DNA of 64,000 nucleotides, taken from contig VZQC01011939.1 of NCBI GenBank assembly GCA_009823505.1, positions 3,496,148 to 3,560,147 of the forward strand, read 5' to 3'. The notes below the pieces were generated by a model. It did not search any database. It had not been told where the DNA came from and saw only the letters and a list, made by a program, of their open reading frames with translations. Positions within the stretch are counted from its first letter, which is position 1; each line of letters begins with the position of its first letter. The position numbers were made by a program, and so were the translations under genes. Shown here piece after piece: positions 46,679-57,775 of the stretch. Source of the stretch: Rhizomys pruinosus (Eukaryota > Chordata > Mammalia > Rodentia > Spalacidae).

Positions 46679-46975
46679 GTTATGGTATAAATGTAAAGTG
46701 TTCCCCACAGGTTCATGTGTCTAAACAATTGTTTTTCAGCTGGTTGTATTCTTTGGGGAGGTTTTGGAGTCTGGGGATGGTGGCCTAGTCACACAAGATT
46801 CTAGCCTGGGCTTTCTTCTTTCAGATCTACCAAAATGTTCAGTGCTGATGCCTTACCCTCCTACCACCACAGATAGAGCTGTCCTTGCTGCCATGCCTAC
46901 CTTGTCATGATGGACTATGCTCTGAAACTCTGAGCAAAACATGGTGCCAAGAAGTAGTAGTCTGGTCTTGTTGGA
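46679..46975 (+). mobile_element. MaLR-type LTR (tgtggtttgaat-type), diverged
   Basis: tataaatgtaaagtgttccccacaggttcatgtg ... ggctggttgtattctttggggagg ... gccatgcctaccttgtcatgatggac ... ctgaaactctgagcaaaac. Same head type as 48820-49129. Boundaries approximate. Confidence 0.65.
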
Positions 46976-48360
46976 TAATCCTGACCATATGGTTCTGAGG
47001 GCATTTGAACTGCTATGTGGAAAGCTGGACCCGTGACTTATAGATGCCCCTCTGTAGTCAGAGCACTATGTTTTCGTGGTACCATAGAATGTCAATATAA
47101 ATGCAGACAGTACACACCATGTTCATGAAGGTTCAGATGGGAACAGCCAATCAGTTGGGAACTAGGCTAGAGGCCACTCATATTATATTCTGACAAAGAA
47201 TCTGTCCACTTTATGTTCATGTCCTGAAATTTTGTATGAAGTTGACTTCAAAAGTTTGTAGACTAATTTATTTGGAAACAATGTCTCTAGATGGCTGTGG
47301 TGTGGTTGCTTCTTGTTGCTTTTAGCTGGATTCATAGTGAGAATCTAGAGCAGAAGTGGAAGAGAAAGATGTGAACAATGTGCTGTTCAGCAAAGAAAAG
47401 AAACATACTGTAGAGAAAGTGGTGTGGAGAGAAAGCAGATGTAATTGTTAGAGACTGATACCACTGAAGGGAGCTCTCTGTACTAGGACAATAGGAAAGG
47501 TACTCTGAGAACCAGGCCCCACTCATCAAAGGCCCTAGGGTATAAAGACTATAACTGGGACACTAATCTGTGGGTGTAAAATCTTTTCTGCTGTATTGGG
47601 ACAATCAATGCTGATCAGGTAGAGCTTTAAAAAGAAAAGACCAGCATCATGGAGGTGAAATCTTCTGGGAAGTATTTATTCAGGGTCAACACATAGAAGC
47701 TATGGTCCAGAGGGGGCTTGAAGCTACATTTGAAGCCAACAGCAGAAATTGGTAATGTGTAAGAGTCTCTCACATGGTACTGGTTTTAAAGGCATGAAAG
47801 GGGTCATGGAGAGGAGCTGAGGCTCTACACTCTAAGGGGTCAAGAGAGACCACTGGTAAAGGTACAGCCTCAGTTGTCACGAAGACCTGAGCATATTGAA
47901 GATGCCAGGACTGTGGGAAAACCACTGAGGACAGCAGCAGGTATAGATGGAGCCAGTCTGAGCCTACGAGAGAAGCTGTGTGTGCTGTGGACAGCAGAGT
48001 CAGAGAAGTAGGGCTGCCCAAGTCCGTCGGAGCCCAGAAGATCCTGAATGAATCCTGGATGTCTAACATTTGAGCTTCCCTTCTAGGCTTTGGTTCTGCT
48101 TACATGCGCTCAGTTATTCCCTTTTGAAGTAAGGCAGTATGTAACTTATTGTTTATTGCACAGGAGCCCTCAGTTGAGAGATTTCAGATTATTTTAAAAG
48201 AACATTCAACTTTCAAGTGGTAGAATTTTTGAAGAGTATGGTGCTTTTAAAGTTTGTACTGTTTTATACTGTGACATTAGTGTGAGCAAATGGGGTCAAA
48301 CACAGGAAAGGTTGCAGTTTAATAGTGATGTGTTTGTGTGCCAAATGACAGAAGTCATTG
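46976..48360 (+). mobile_element. MaLR internal region (non-coding)
   Basis: Contains gttgacttcaaaagtttgtagactaatttatttgg, ttgttgcttttagctggattcatagtgag, and near 47740-48360 agcagaaattggtaatgtgtaagag ... ggcatgaaaggggtcatggagagg ... aatgacagaagtcattgggctgg leading into the next LTR. I recall this order from rodent MaLR internal sequences, which lack intact gag or pol. No long frame is present. Confidence 0.55.
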
Positions 48361-48740
48361 GGCTGGGTAGCTTCAGTTGTCAACTGGGAACCTCAGGCGG
48401 GGAATTTCTTCTGACAGATTGGCCCATGGTCACATCTGTGAGGCATTTTCTTGATTGTTGAGTGAAGTGCAAGGGCTCTGACCACTGTGGTTGGTGCCAC
48501 CCCTGAGAGAGTGGTCCTGGGTTATACAAGAAAGCAGGCTGGGTACACAGGCCAGAGGAACAGACCAGTAACCAGCATTCCTCCATGGCCTAAGTTTCAG
48601 TGTCTGCCTCCAGGTTCTGGCCCTGCCTTGAGTTCCTGGTTTACCTTGATGATGGACTGTGAGGTGTAAGCCAAACAACCCCTTTCCTCCCCAGGTTTGT
48701 TTTGTCGGTATTTTATCACAGCAATAGAAAGCTAGCTGGG
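48361..48740 (+). mobile_element. MaLR-type LTR (gtcaac-type)
   Basis: ggctgggtagcttcagttgtcaactgggaacc ... tgaggcattttcttgattg ... ggtggtgccacccctgag ... ctgggttatacaagaaagcaggctggg ... cctccatggcc ... gtgtaagccaaacaacccctttcctcccc ... tattttatcacagcaatagaaagc. Same family type as the minus-strand copy at 4181-4586. Confidence 0.75.
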
Positions 48741-48819
48741 GCAGGGACCATGGAGTTATAATGACCGCATTTTGCAGTGTGAGATGCCCATTTGCCTGAG
48801 AGGGCCTGGGAAGAATGCC

Positions 48820-49129
48820 TTGTTTTGACTGAAATGGTTCTCACAGGCTTATATGTTTGAGTACTTATTTGGTCCTCAGATGGTGGCAATGTTTGGAAGG
48901 TTGTGGGACGTTTGGGACTGTGGCCTTGCTAGTAGAAATGGGCCAAAGGGGGCTGATCTTGAAGATGTTTCCTACTTTCCCTTTGAGTCTGAACTCAACT
49001 TGTTGATCTTCTTCTGAGAGGAGCTGCCATGCCATGCTCCTACCACCATGACTGACACTATGCCAACCACCATGCTATCCCCTCCATGAAGGAGTGTGCC
49101 ACCTGAAACAAACAGCTAAATTAAGCCAC
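48820..49129 (+). mobile_element. MaLR-type LTR (tgtggtttgaat-type), diverged
   Basis: ttttgactgaaatggttctcacaggcttatatgtttgagtac, ggtggcaatgtttggaagg, gaggagctgccatgccatgctcctaccaccatg, then a degraded end. Same head type as 46679-46975, which raises the possibility that these two flank one ancient unit. Confidence 0.65.
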
Positions 49130-50555
49130 TACCTCTTTACAGCCTCTGCCGCATGCTCCCTGACAGGCTCAAGAGTCCAGGATTCACAGTCTCTTCAGAA
49201 TCCTCGAAACCCTCAGGCACCCAGGCTGACGTTCTCTTTTTGGACTGAAAATGTGAGTTTAATTAGCTGCCCAGTTGTGCACTGAGTGGTGGTGAACGGT
49301 GTTCAGCTGAAGACTTTGGGAACTCCGGTAATGATCACACTCGGGTGTGGTACAGGAGCCCATGCGCTTCTTCCCTCTCCTCTCAGGGATGCTGCAGTGC
49401 ATCAGAAAGTCCCTGCTGAGTGAGTGTCTTTGTCTGGCCAGAGCCACTCCTTCCTCTTCCCTGCACCCAGAGCCCAAGAAAGCAGAACTAATACCTGGGG
49501 ACATACCTGAGGGACAAGTGGGCCTCATCCTTAGCCCTCCTGCCAGGGAAGTAGGATCGTCCATAAAACAGAAATGCCCAGGTACCTCTGGCCATTCTTC
49601 CAGGTGACCTGCAGCTTAGTCGCCTATCACATGACTTCACAAAGCCCTGGGATGCCACACAGATGGGCCACTCCTTTCGATCATGACAGCTTGTTTTTCT
49701 TTTGCAGAGTTCGAACTCAGTTTTCATCTTTCCTCCATTCAGAAGCTGTAAGTGCAGAGATCTCCTGAGTCCACACGATGGGCTCAAGGTCTGGCTGTGG
49801 CCTCTTGTGACAAGGATGGATGGGGAACAGGGCTGTGGCTCCTCACAGGGGTAGGATGTTTAAATTAGTTAAACTAGGTCATGTGCAGCTGGCCTCTCTA
49901 AGTCTTAGATCTTGTCCTGACCAGTGTAAGCAGCAGGGACCAGTGAAGGCCTAGTAGCCTTCAGTAATGGAAGCCCAGCCTCAGGAACTATCCCATTTTG
50001 CTCTAATAAACACCTAGAGGAGATCTATTACTATTAGAAGAGGGTCATATGGCAATGTACAGATAGCTGTAATGTTCAGGTTGAGAGACATCAGCACTAT
50101 GATAAAACAGGAAGATAGCCAGGGTCAAAACCAAGGCAGTGTAGGTTGTTCACAGGGTGCCACAGGCCACGGCATTGAACTGGGCAAGACACAGACTGGG
50201 GACTTTCTGGGACAAATGGCCAGCTCAGTCACCAAACACAACAGATGTGAGGGTAACAGAGAAGGAAGGAGAACCTACCAGAGAACTCACATGTGTGTGA
50301 TGCCACTGCAGGCACTCCTTGGATTCCGAACCAAGACCCACTAGGTACATGGTATATATTCACAAGGTAACAGGGAAATCTGAGTCCAGCTTGGATATTT
50401 ACCAATAATTAAATTTTTCTTTAGAAAAAATTTTCTTTATATAGATAAATTTACATATTAATAAAATTAATTTTTAATTATAATGAATTATTTATAGTTA
50501 TGCAACAAATTGAGTTTCAAAGCATTTTTTTTTCTGGGAAAATTGTTTCCATTTT
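49130..50555. other. Unique non-coding stretch
   Basis: No gene or repeat recognised. Complementary 86- and 101-codon frames near 49.26-49.61 kb lack domains. AT-rich from 50400. Confidence 0.5.
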
Positions 50556-50810
50556 TCTTTTTTTTTTCCATAAATTTATTTTTATTTTTTTAACAAATCT
50601 AGACCCATGTCCCCCCTCCGCCCATTCGCCCACCCCACCAGAGCTCATGCATTCTGCCAAATATGCTTTTCATCTCTTTCTCAGTTTTTCTCAAAGCATT
50701 TGGGAAGAAGATAAAATGCCAGATAAGAGAACAGGGCTGGCCATTCCTGCAGTGCAGAGAAGCAGTCTGGGGAACTCCAACCTGGTTATGTGTGGGACCT
50801 TCCCAGGATA
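50556..50810 (-). mobile_element. L1 3' end fragment, minus strand
   Basis: T-rich start, ataaatttatttttatttttttaacaaatctagaccc, then a C-rich cccccctccgcccattcgcccacccc block and agagctcatgcattctgcc. This is the complement of the terminus at 25435-25530, followed by more 3'UTR (ctttctcagtttttctc...). Confidence 0.78.
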
Positions 50811-50823
50811 AAAAAGTAGAATT

Positions 50824-50994
50824 ATTTATTTATTTACTTATTTATTTTGGTCTTTTTTGAGACAGGGTCTCCCTGTAGCCCCAGTTGTCCTGGAACTCGC
50901 TCTGTAGACCAGGCTGGCCTTGAACTGACAAAGATCTGCCTGCCTCGGCCTCCGGAGTGCTAGGATTAAAGGTGTATGCCACCACACCCAGCTT
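50824..50994 (-). mobile_element. B1 SINE, minus strand, intact TSD
   Basis: tttattttggtcttttttgagacagggtctccctgtagcc ... ctcggcctccggagtgctaggattaaaggtgtatgccaccacacccagc. A perfect 13-bp target duplication aaaaagtagaatt lies at 50811-50823 and 50995-51007. Confidence 0.97.
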
Positions 50995-51024
50995 AAAAAG
51001 TAGAATTTTAAAAATCAAGGCTAG

Positions 51025-51244
51025 GGGGCTGGAGAGATAGCCTAGTGGTTAAGAGTACCAACTGCTCTTGCAGAGGACCTGGGTTCGATCCCCAGCACCC
51101 ACATGGTGGCTAAGAACCATCTGTAACTCCAATTCCAGGAGAATTCCCAGACCCCCGCAGCATTGCACGACACAGGTGCACAAACCTACATGCAGACAGT
51201 ACACTCATACACATACAAAAATAAATAAAATTTTAATAAAAAAT
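51025..51244 (+). mobile_element. B2 SINE with internal deletion
   Basis: ggggctggagagatagcctagtggttaagagtacc ... gggttcgatccccagcacccacatggtgg ... aactccaattccaggagaattcccagac ... tacatgcagacagtacactcatacacatac. A 15-bp target duplication aaaaatcaagg(c/g)tag lies at 51010-51024 and 51245-51259. The second ctccagttccag unit and nearby bases are missing. Confidence 0.95.
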
Positions 51245-51302
51245 AAAAATCAAGGGTAGAAGGATAATGAAATGTTTTACCATTAAATTTTCTGAAGACT
51301 AT

Positions 51303-51588
51303 TGTGGTTTGAAAGTGAAATATCTCCCATAAGCTCATAGGTTCTAACACTTGGTCCCAGGTTGTGGCTCTCTGAAGACTGTGGGACCTTTAGGAGGTGG
51401 AACTTTTGTACAGTGGCCCCTCGTATTCTGTTTCCTGAGTGTATATGCAATGTGAGCAGTTCTCTCAAGCTCCTGTGGCTGTAACTTCCCGACATAGTGA
51501 ACTGCAGCCTAAACTGGAAACTAGAATAAACCCTTTATGCCTTAAGTTGCCTTCTTCAGGATAGTTTATCACAGCCACAGAAAAGGTA
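51303..51588 (+). mobile_element. MaLR-type LTR
   Basis: tgtggtttgaaagtgaaatatctcccataagctcatagg ... acctttaggaggtgg ... ctagaataaaccctttatgccttaagttgcc ... gtttatcacagccacagaaaagg. Solo, with a possible poly-A signal aataaa. Confidence 0.78.
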
Positions 51589-52767
51589 GACAAGGACATA
51601 GTTGTGAGTACCCTGATGTAAACATTACAGTATATATACATATCTGAATGTCATTCAGAACCTCATTAATATGCATCAGATTCATGTTTCTATGAGTCAG
51701 CTAAAATAAATTTAAGTAAAAACACATGACTCAAATTTAAGAATCAAGATGTAAAAAGAAATGAAGGAAGAAGGCTGAGTAGTCTCTGTAGGGTCTCAGA
51801 TGATGAAACCCAATAAAACATGACAGTAGATGGTGCTAGCTGGCTCCTTCATAACCAGGTGGGATGGGGGTGGCATGCTGGAGCCTCAGGTGGATGGACC
51901 TCACACTGGGAGAACATGCTGAAGCTCAGGGCTATTGATCCCCATTCACATACATCAGAATGTATGGGTCACTGATTGAAAATGCTCATATCCAGGCCCT
52001 ATGACTATAGAAGACTCTTGAATGAAGAGCACAAATCTGCTACAGGGAGGAAAGCTCTGTGGGCAATTGTCATGCTGGTGGTCATGGGGTCAGTAGCCCA
52101 GGACTGCTAGCAGAAGCAGGTGTTCAGATGGCTCATCACTCAGGACATATGTCCATGGGTCACAAAGACCAAGGCTCGAGGGCAAAAAATGACATTTGGA
52201 CCTGAAGTTCTTAGGCCATTTGGTCAGAAAGCTCTGAGGACCTGCCTGGTGTCAGATCAGTGGTCTACCAGGTGTCTTAATATCATTTGTTTTAGGAAAA
52301 ATCATTGAGCCAGCATAGCAGGAGTGGATGGAATGAAGAGACTCATGTGACAGGAGGACCATTGTGACTGCATTTTCCAACCCTCCACAGAACGCACAGC
52401 AGGGCTACAGCTCTGTGTACTGTCCTCTCGGACATACAGAAGTCTCTGGCACATAGCTTCCTTGAAGTGGGATCTGGCATCTGAGGAAGGGAGTGCCATG
52501 GTCAGGCTCCAAGCGACTGCACCATTCCCATTGTCCCCAAATATTTTTCATTTTCCCCACAGCTCCAAAACATTGAGCATATTCCCTACGGTACCCAAAT
52601 ATTCTGCATCCTACCCATGCCCTTCAAACAATTTGCACCTCTCCTGCAGCTCACATGGCCCATACTACCTTTTGGAAGGTTATAGATTCCAGATGGCAGA
52701 GTCACAAAGGGACAGGATATGCCAGGTGTCAAAAGGTTTAAAATGACCAAAAAATAACTATTTGTTG

Positions 52768-52769
<2 letters not shown>
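51589..52769. other. Unique non-coding stretch
   Basis: No gene or repeat recognised. Confidence 0.5.

Positions 52770-52845
<76 letters not shown>
52770..52845. repeat. Compound (TC)n(TG)n microsatellite
   Basis: About 46 bases of TC switching directly to about 30 bases of TG. This is the same kind of compound tract as at 60819-60903 and 61021-61106, in a different order. Confidence 0.97.
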
Positions 52846-52846
<1 letters not shown>

Positions 52847-53159
52847 GTTTAATTTAGGGGTCGCTTTTTAGACAGCCCAGTCTACCATGAATAATTGGAA
52901 TGCTTGTGAATTTTACAGGCACTGGGAGCATCCTCTCTCAGGCAACCTGGCTCATTTCTATCTTTGTAGGTACCGGGGACAAGTTGACTTCACCTCTCCA
53001 AGTTCCTGTGGTGGGAAGCCTGACTATGCTCTGCTTGCTGTGTGCTTACCTGAGTTATCCTTCCTGCCTGAACTCTTATTATTTTCTATAAGGACAAATC
53101 AGTCATAAATTTATGATAATGCAGTGTAAGATTTATTAAAATTTTTATTACAGTTGCAT
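52846..53159. other. Unique non-coding stretch
   Basis: No gene recognised; two overlapping short frames only. Confidence 0.5.
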
Positions 53160-53380
53160 TTACACATTTATTCATTGTGCGTGTATGCGTGCACACCCGC
53201 GAACATGTGGGCATGTGAATACACATGTATTCAGAGGTGCACCTACCTTCATGCACATATGGAGGTCAGAAAGCAATTGTGATAATCAGTTCTTTACTTC
53301 AGCCATAGGGGGTCTGGGATGGAACTCAGGTCATCAACTTGACAAGCATCCGTACCCACTGTGCCATTTTATTGGACCAC
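53160..53380 (-). mobile_element. B3-like SINE, minus strand
   Basis: tttacacatttattcattgtgcgtgtatgcgtgc, then tatggaggtcagaaagcaattgtgataatcagttc ... gggatggaactcaggtcatcaacttgacaagcatccgtacccactgtgccat. Complement of a diverged B3. Confidence 0.82.
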
Positions 53381-53618
53381 ATTGTAAATATTTGTAACTG
53401 AAATGGGATTTATATCAACTTTACATAGTAAATGAAAGTTTAAAGAAACAGAACAATGAGGCTCACATGCTACGCTGTCACAGGGCCTGCCTCTACTGTT
53501 GCCTCAGCCTGTTGAGGGATCTTAGAGCCACCACACAGCAAAGAAGTAAACATGGCCTGTAATAAATTTGATGGCATCAACAAGAAAAAAAAAAGCAAAC
53601 TTATTGCCTACCTTTTGG

Positions 53619-53843
53619 TTTTTTGTTTTTTGTCTTTTTGAGACAAGGTCTCCCTTTAGTCCCAGCTGGCCTGGAGCTCACTATGTAGACCAGGCTGGCC
53701 TTGAACTCACAGAGATCCTCCTGCCTCTCCCTCCCAAGTGCTGGGATTAAAGGCGTGTGCCACCATGATCGGCCTAATTTTTTGTTTTTTTGAGACAGGG
53801 TCTCCCCGTAGCCCGAGCTGGCTTGGATCTCACTCTGTAGACC
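53619..53843 (-). mobile_element. B1 dimer (full B1 plus truncated B1) inserted as one unit
   Basis: The plus strand holds a complete complement of B1 (53619-53774) followed by the complement of only the 3' half of a second B1 (53775-53843). Both share the tttttgagacagggtctccc start. One perfect 16-bp target duplication attgcctaccttttgg brackets the pair (53603-53618 and 53844-53859), with no duplication between the monomers. Confidence 0.95.
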
Positions 53844-53918
53844 ATTGCCTACCTTTTGGATTGAGAAAAGTAATGTTCTTTCCCTCAGGAACTGTTGTAC
53901 ATATGAGATGATGTTTAA

Positions 53919-54274
53919 TGTGGTGGTTTGAATGAGAAATGTTCCAGAAAGGTGCCTGCATTTGAGCACGTGATCGTCAGTTGGTGGCACTGGCTGGGGA
54001 GGTTAGAGGAGGTTGTTGGAGGAAGTATGTCTATGGAGGAAGACCCAAGAGTTTATAGCCTGGCTCCACTTGCTGTTCTCTTTTTTGCCTCATGAGCGAA
54101 GATGAAAATATGACTAGCCAGCATTCTCCTCCTGCTTCCACTTCTTCCCTGCCTGCCTCCAGCCTCCCTGCCATGACGAACTTTCCCTCTGGAACCATAT
54201 ACCCAAATAAACCCTGACCTTCATAAATTGTTCTTCATTATGTGCTTATTACAGCAAGAAAAATAAATGATACA
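53919..54274 (+). mobile_element. MaLR-type LTR
   Basis: tgtggtggtttgaatgagaaatgttccagaaagg ... gtcagttggtggcactggctggggagg ... ctccctgccatgacgaac ... acccaaataaaccctgacc ... attacagcaagaaaaataaatgatacat. Relatively complete solo LTR. Confidence 0.82.
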
Positions 54275-55270
54275 TCAGTATAACCCTGCCATCAACACAC
54301 AGACTTTGACACTTTCAAAAGTGCACACAGGTTTCTTGTGTGTCCTGCACCCAGCACACTGGACATGGCATTGCCGTTGGCATGAGGCTCACTATGATCC
54401 ATGTCCTACAATTGTGATGACTTAATGGCCTTTGAAAGCGCACACTTGCTTCGTATTCTCCATTCTCATCTCTGTTGCCCCTCTACCCAGGCTGGTTATT
54501 TCCTGGTGTGGGTTGTGTCTTTGGGTCTTTTCAATGCTCATTTCCCTAGTCTGCCACTCCCAGTGCTGTACCCTTCCCTATGGTCATAGTCTCATACTAT
54601 GCCTGTTCTGCCAGGGAAGGTCTGGAGACCCATGACAATGTGCAGGGTGAGGCATCAATGCTGGCTGTGCTCTGCTAGCTTTCCTGGAACTGAGCGCTAG
54701 CATGGTGTCTCCTGTACAGGAGCCACACAGGATCCAATGACTAAGCAACCTTCCATTTTCTTTGTGCAGATGCGTCAGAGGAAGCAGTAGTCTTAGGTTG
54801 AGACATTTTGAATGATACTTTCAGAACCCATGAAGGGAAGTGGTGGAGAGGGGATTTTCAGAAGAGTTATGCACCATTTTCAAGCAGAGCACTGTCTGTG
54901 ACCCTGCCCTTGGATGGCATTTCTCTGGCCATAGCCATCATACGGGATGTGAGAGGAAAGGTGACTCATTCATCAGCCGCTGGCTTGTGAATGCAGTGTG
55001 GTAAATGGAGAGGAGTACGTGGTGAAAGCTTATCTGCGGCTCTTCATGACCACCAGATCCCCTGATCGCAGACGCCTCTCCACCAGTGAACTGCCTTTCT
55101 CGTCTGTTAATGAGAGGAGGCAGCTTGCTGGTGTTTCCACTAGGAAATGAAGAGCAGATTTTACAAGACCCCACCAACTGAAAGACCAACAGAATAACAA
55201 AGGAGGGGTGAATTATCCTCTCTGCCTAGGATATTTATGTAGATGTTTAACAAACACATCTTTAAGAAAA
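54275..55270. other. Unique non-coding stretch
   Basis: No gene or repeat recognised. Frames at 54401-54635 and 54808-54990 are short and domain-free. Confidence 0.5.
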
Positions 55271-55765
55271 ACTGGAGAGATTGCCTAGTGGTTAGGGGGC
55301 TGGAGAGATGGCCTAGAGGTTAAGAGCACCGACTGCTCTTGCAGAGGTCCTGTGTTCGATCCCCTGCGCCCACATGGTGGTTGAAAACCGTCTGTAACTC
55401 CAATTCCAGGAGAACTCCAGTTCCAGGGGAATCCGACACCCTCTTCTGACCTCTGCGGCATTGCATGACACTGGTGCACAGACCTGCATGCAGACAGTAC
55501 ATTCATACACATAAATAAAATAAAATAAAATAAAATAAAATAAAATAAAAGTATCTTTTAAAAAAAAGAGCACTAATTGCTCTTGCAGAGGACCCTGGTT
55601 CTGTCCCTAGCACCCACATGGCTGCTGAGAACCGTCTTTGACTCCAGTCCCAGGGGAATCCGATGCCCTCTTCTGACCTTTGTGGCATTGCACAAGATGG
55701 GTGCACAGACCTACATGCAGACAGTACAGTCATACACTTAAAAAGTAAAGAAAAAGAAAAAAAGA
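55271..55765 (+). mobile_element. B2 SINE interrupted by a younger B2
   Basis: The host head ctggagagattgcctagtggtta (55273-55295) is followed by a complete B2. The host then resumes at about 55567 (agagcactaattgctcttgcagaggacc ... ctccagtcccaggggaatccgatgcc ... acagtcatacacttaaaaag). Host single-unit, insert double-unit. No clear target duplication. Confidence 0.9.
55296..55566 (+). mobile_element. B2 SINE (inner copy) with (AAAAT)n tail
   Basis: gggggctggagagatggcctagaggttaagagcaccgactgc ... two 17-bp ctcca(a/g)ttccagg units ... gcggcattgcatgacactgg ... about seven ataaa pentamers at 55513-55550. Confidence 0.95.
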
Positions 55766-55805
55766 AAAACAGATGTATTTAGGTTATCTTGTGACCTTAT
55801 GGTCC

Positions 55806-56330
55806 ATATTACACATACTGTATATGAATCACACACATAAGAACTTATACCACATGTATGCACACATGCACAAAAGCACAGCTATGTACACTTACACAAA
55901 CATCTGCAAACTTACAGATGCTCATACATGTTCCCTGAACATGAACCTCACCCCAAACATATGCACACATTCACATATACACAATAACAGACATACACAC
56001 ATTTACAGGATGTACACATATTCATATGTCCACATAACATGCACAATTCACACAGAAAACATGTACATGCATGCCCAGACAGATGTACAGCACATAACAC
56101 ACATACTCATGTGCCACACATGCCACATACAGTGCTCAACTGTACATGCATGCCACACATGCTCATACAAATGTACAGTACACAGCCATATGTATACATG
56201 CCCCCCTCATGTACAATAGACAGCACACAATGACCCTACAGATGTACATCACACAGCACATATGCACATGCCATGCCACCTGCTAAGCACATACAGTTCT
56301 AACATGCACATGCATCCATACACATAAACT
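55806..56330. repeat. Degenerate CA-rich tract (cacatgcacatac)
   Basis: About 520 bases of mixed acacat/catgcaca/tacaca motifs without long pure runs, comparable to 16394-16660 and the complement of 33222-33778. The plus-strand 148-codon His/Thr/Met-rich frame is an artefact. Confidence 0.9.
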
Positions 56331-57120
56331 TATTTCTGAGACTTCTCCTACATAAAATATATGTAATTTATTGAAAATACAGTTAATATCACTGCAACCA
56401 TATCATAAAAAACACAGTTCATGTTCACACCACCCCAACTACCCATGTGTTCTTTGTAAGTATTTTAATATATGAAATATAACTAGGATTAAAGCTGTTT
56501 TTCCCTTCAGTAGCCTATGCAATCTCTACCATCATGGTTGCTGGATTTCACATTTCATAGCTATTTCTTGAATTGTCATGCTAAACAACTTTATTTAAAT
56601 ATTTGAGACTCTGACTTTAAAATTATAATTCTATGATCAAATAAGTGAATAATGCTGTGATACAATCTCTTAATGCAATGATGTAATCTTGTAATGCATA
56701 CTTTGTAAATCAAGTTGTAAGTTAGAGAGTTTTAGAAAGCAGAGCCTGCATGAAATACAAGAGCTACAGGAAAGGTGACTGTGTCCATCACACACAGGCT
56801 GTGAGGCGGTTTCTTGCTGTCCTTTTATTTAGTCCCCATCTCATTTCCTCCCTTCCCCTTCCTTGCTGCCCACTCATCTTTCTTCTTTCCTTTTCCCTCC
56901 CTTCCTTCCATTCTTCCTCCATTCTTCTTCCTTTTCTCATTCTCTCTTTCCTCCTCTTCTTCCCTTCCCCCTTCCTCCATAGCTCCCTTCCACTGTCTTC
57001 CTCTTTCCCTTCCTTCCTCTCTCCATCTCTTTCTCTCTCTCCCTTCCTCCTTCCCTCCCTTTTCCCCGTCCCTTCTCTCCTTTCCTCCTTTTCACTTTCA
57101 GAAACGACACTCAGTAAGAT
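56331..57120. other. Unique AT-rich stretch then pyrimidine-rich tract
   Basis: 56331-56815 is unique. 56820-57100 is C/T-rich (cttccttcc, tctctctccc) and gives Ser/Pro/Leu frames that are not genes. Confidence 0.7.
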
Positions 57121-57222
57121 CAGTGCATATGGTGTGATCAGAGGAGAGCCCCTTCAGCAGGCAGCCCTGACCAGTGCATAAGGTGTGATCAGAGGAGAGC
57201 CCCTTCAGCAGGCAGCCCTCTT
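57121..57222. repeat. 2 x 51 bp tandem duplication
   Basis: cagtgcata(t/a)ggtgtgatcag... begins at 57121 and again at 57172 with only one or a few mismatches. Recent local duplication in otherwise unique sequence. Confidence 0.95.
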
Positions 57223-57389
57223 CAGCCTGCAACACCTTTATCTAGCCCTTATCTCTTAACTCTGAATCTAATCATTCAAATCAAATAGTATTTGTACAGC
57301 AATAATCAGTGTCCAGTAGGATTCTGAAACATAACCGTGGGCTACTAAGGGAACCATGGTGACCTGCCATTTCAATACTGAAAGTCCAG

Positions 57390-57611
57390 GGGCTGGAGAG
57401 ATGGCCTAGCGGTTAAGAGCTCCGACTGCTCTTACAGAGGACCAGGGTTCGATCCCCAGCACCCACATGGTGGCTGAGAACCGTCTTGAACTCCAGTTCC
57501 AGGGTAATCCAACACCCTCTTCTGACTTCCGAAGCATTGCATGACATGGGTGCACAAACCTACATGCAGACAGTACATTCATACACATACAAAATAAATA
57601 AAATAAAAAAA
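57390..57611 (+). mobile_element. B2 SINE, single-unit type, intact TSD
   Basis: ggggctggagagatggcctagcggttaagagctccgactgc ... aactccagttccagggtaatccaacacc ... cattcatacacatacaaaataaataaaat. A 16-bp target duplication aatactg(a/c)aagtccag lies at 57374-57389 and 57612-57627 (one mismatch). Confidence 0.97.
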
Positions 57612-57775
57612 AATACTGCAAGTCCAGACTTGCCATTCCCAAGCTCTGCCAGTTTCCTTATTAGCAAAGTTGTGCTGCTCCTGACTCTTTTGTCAATGGA
57701 AAGAGCCCAAGGACACATTAGGTGACTTGCTTCCATGCTTCTTCTAAAATTTGTTTTGTATAAGAAACACCTTTG

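Noticed and set aside
55773..56219. His/Thr/Met-rich 148-codon frame
   Set aside because: Direct translation of the degenerate CA tract.
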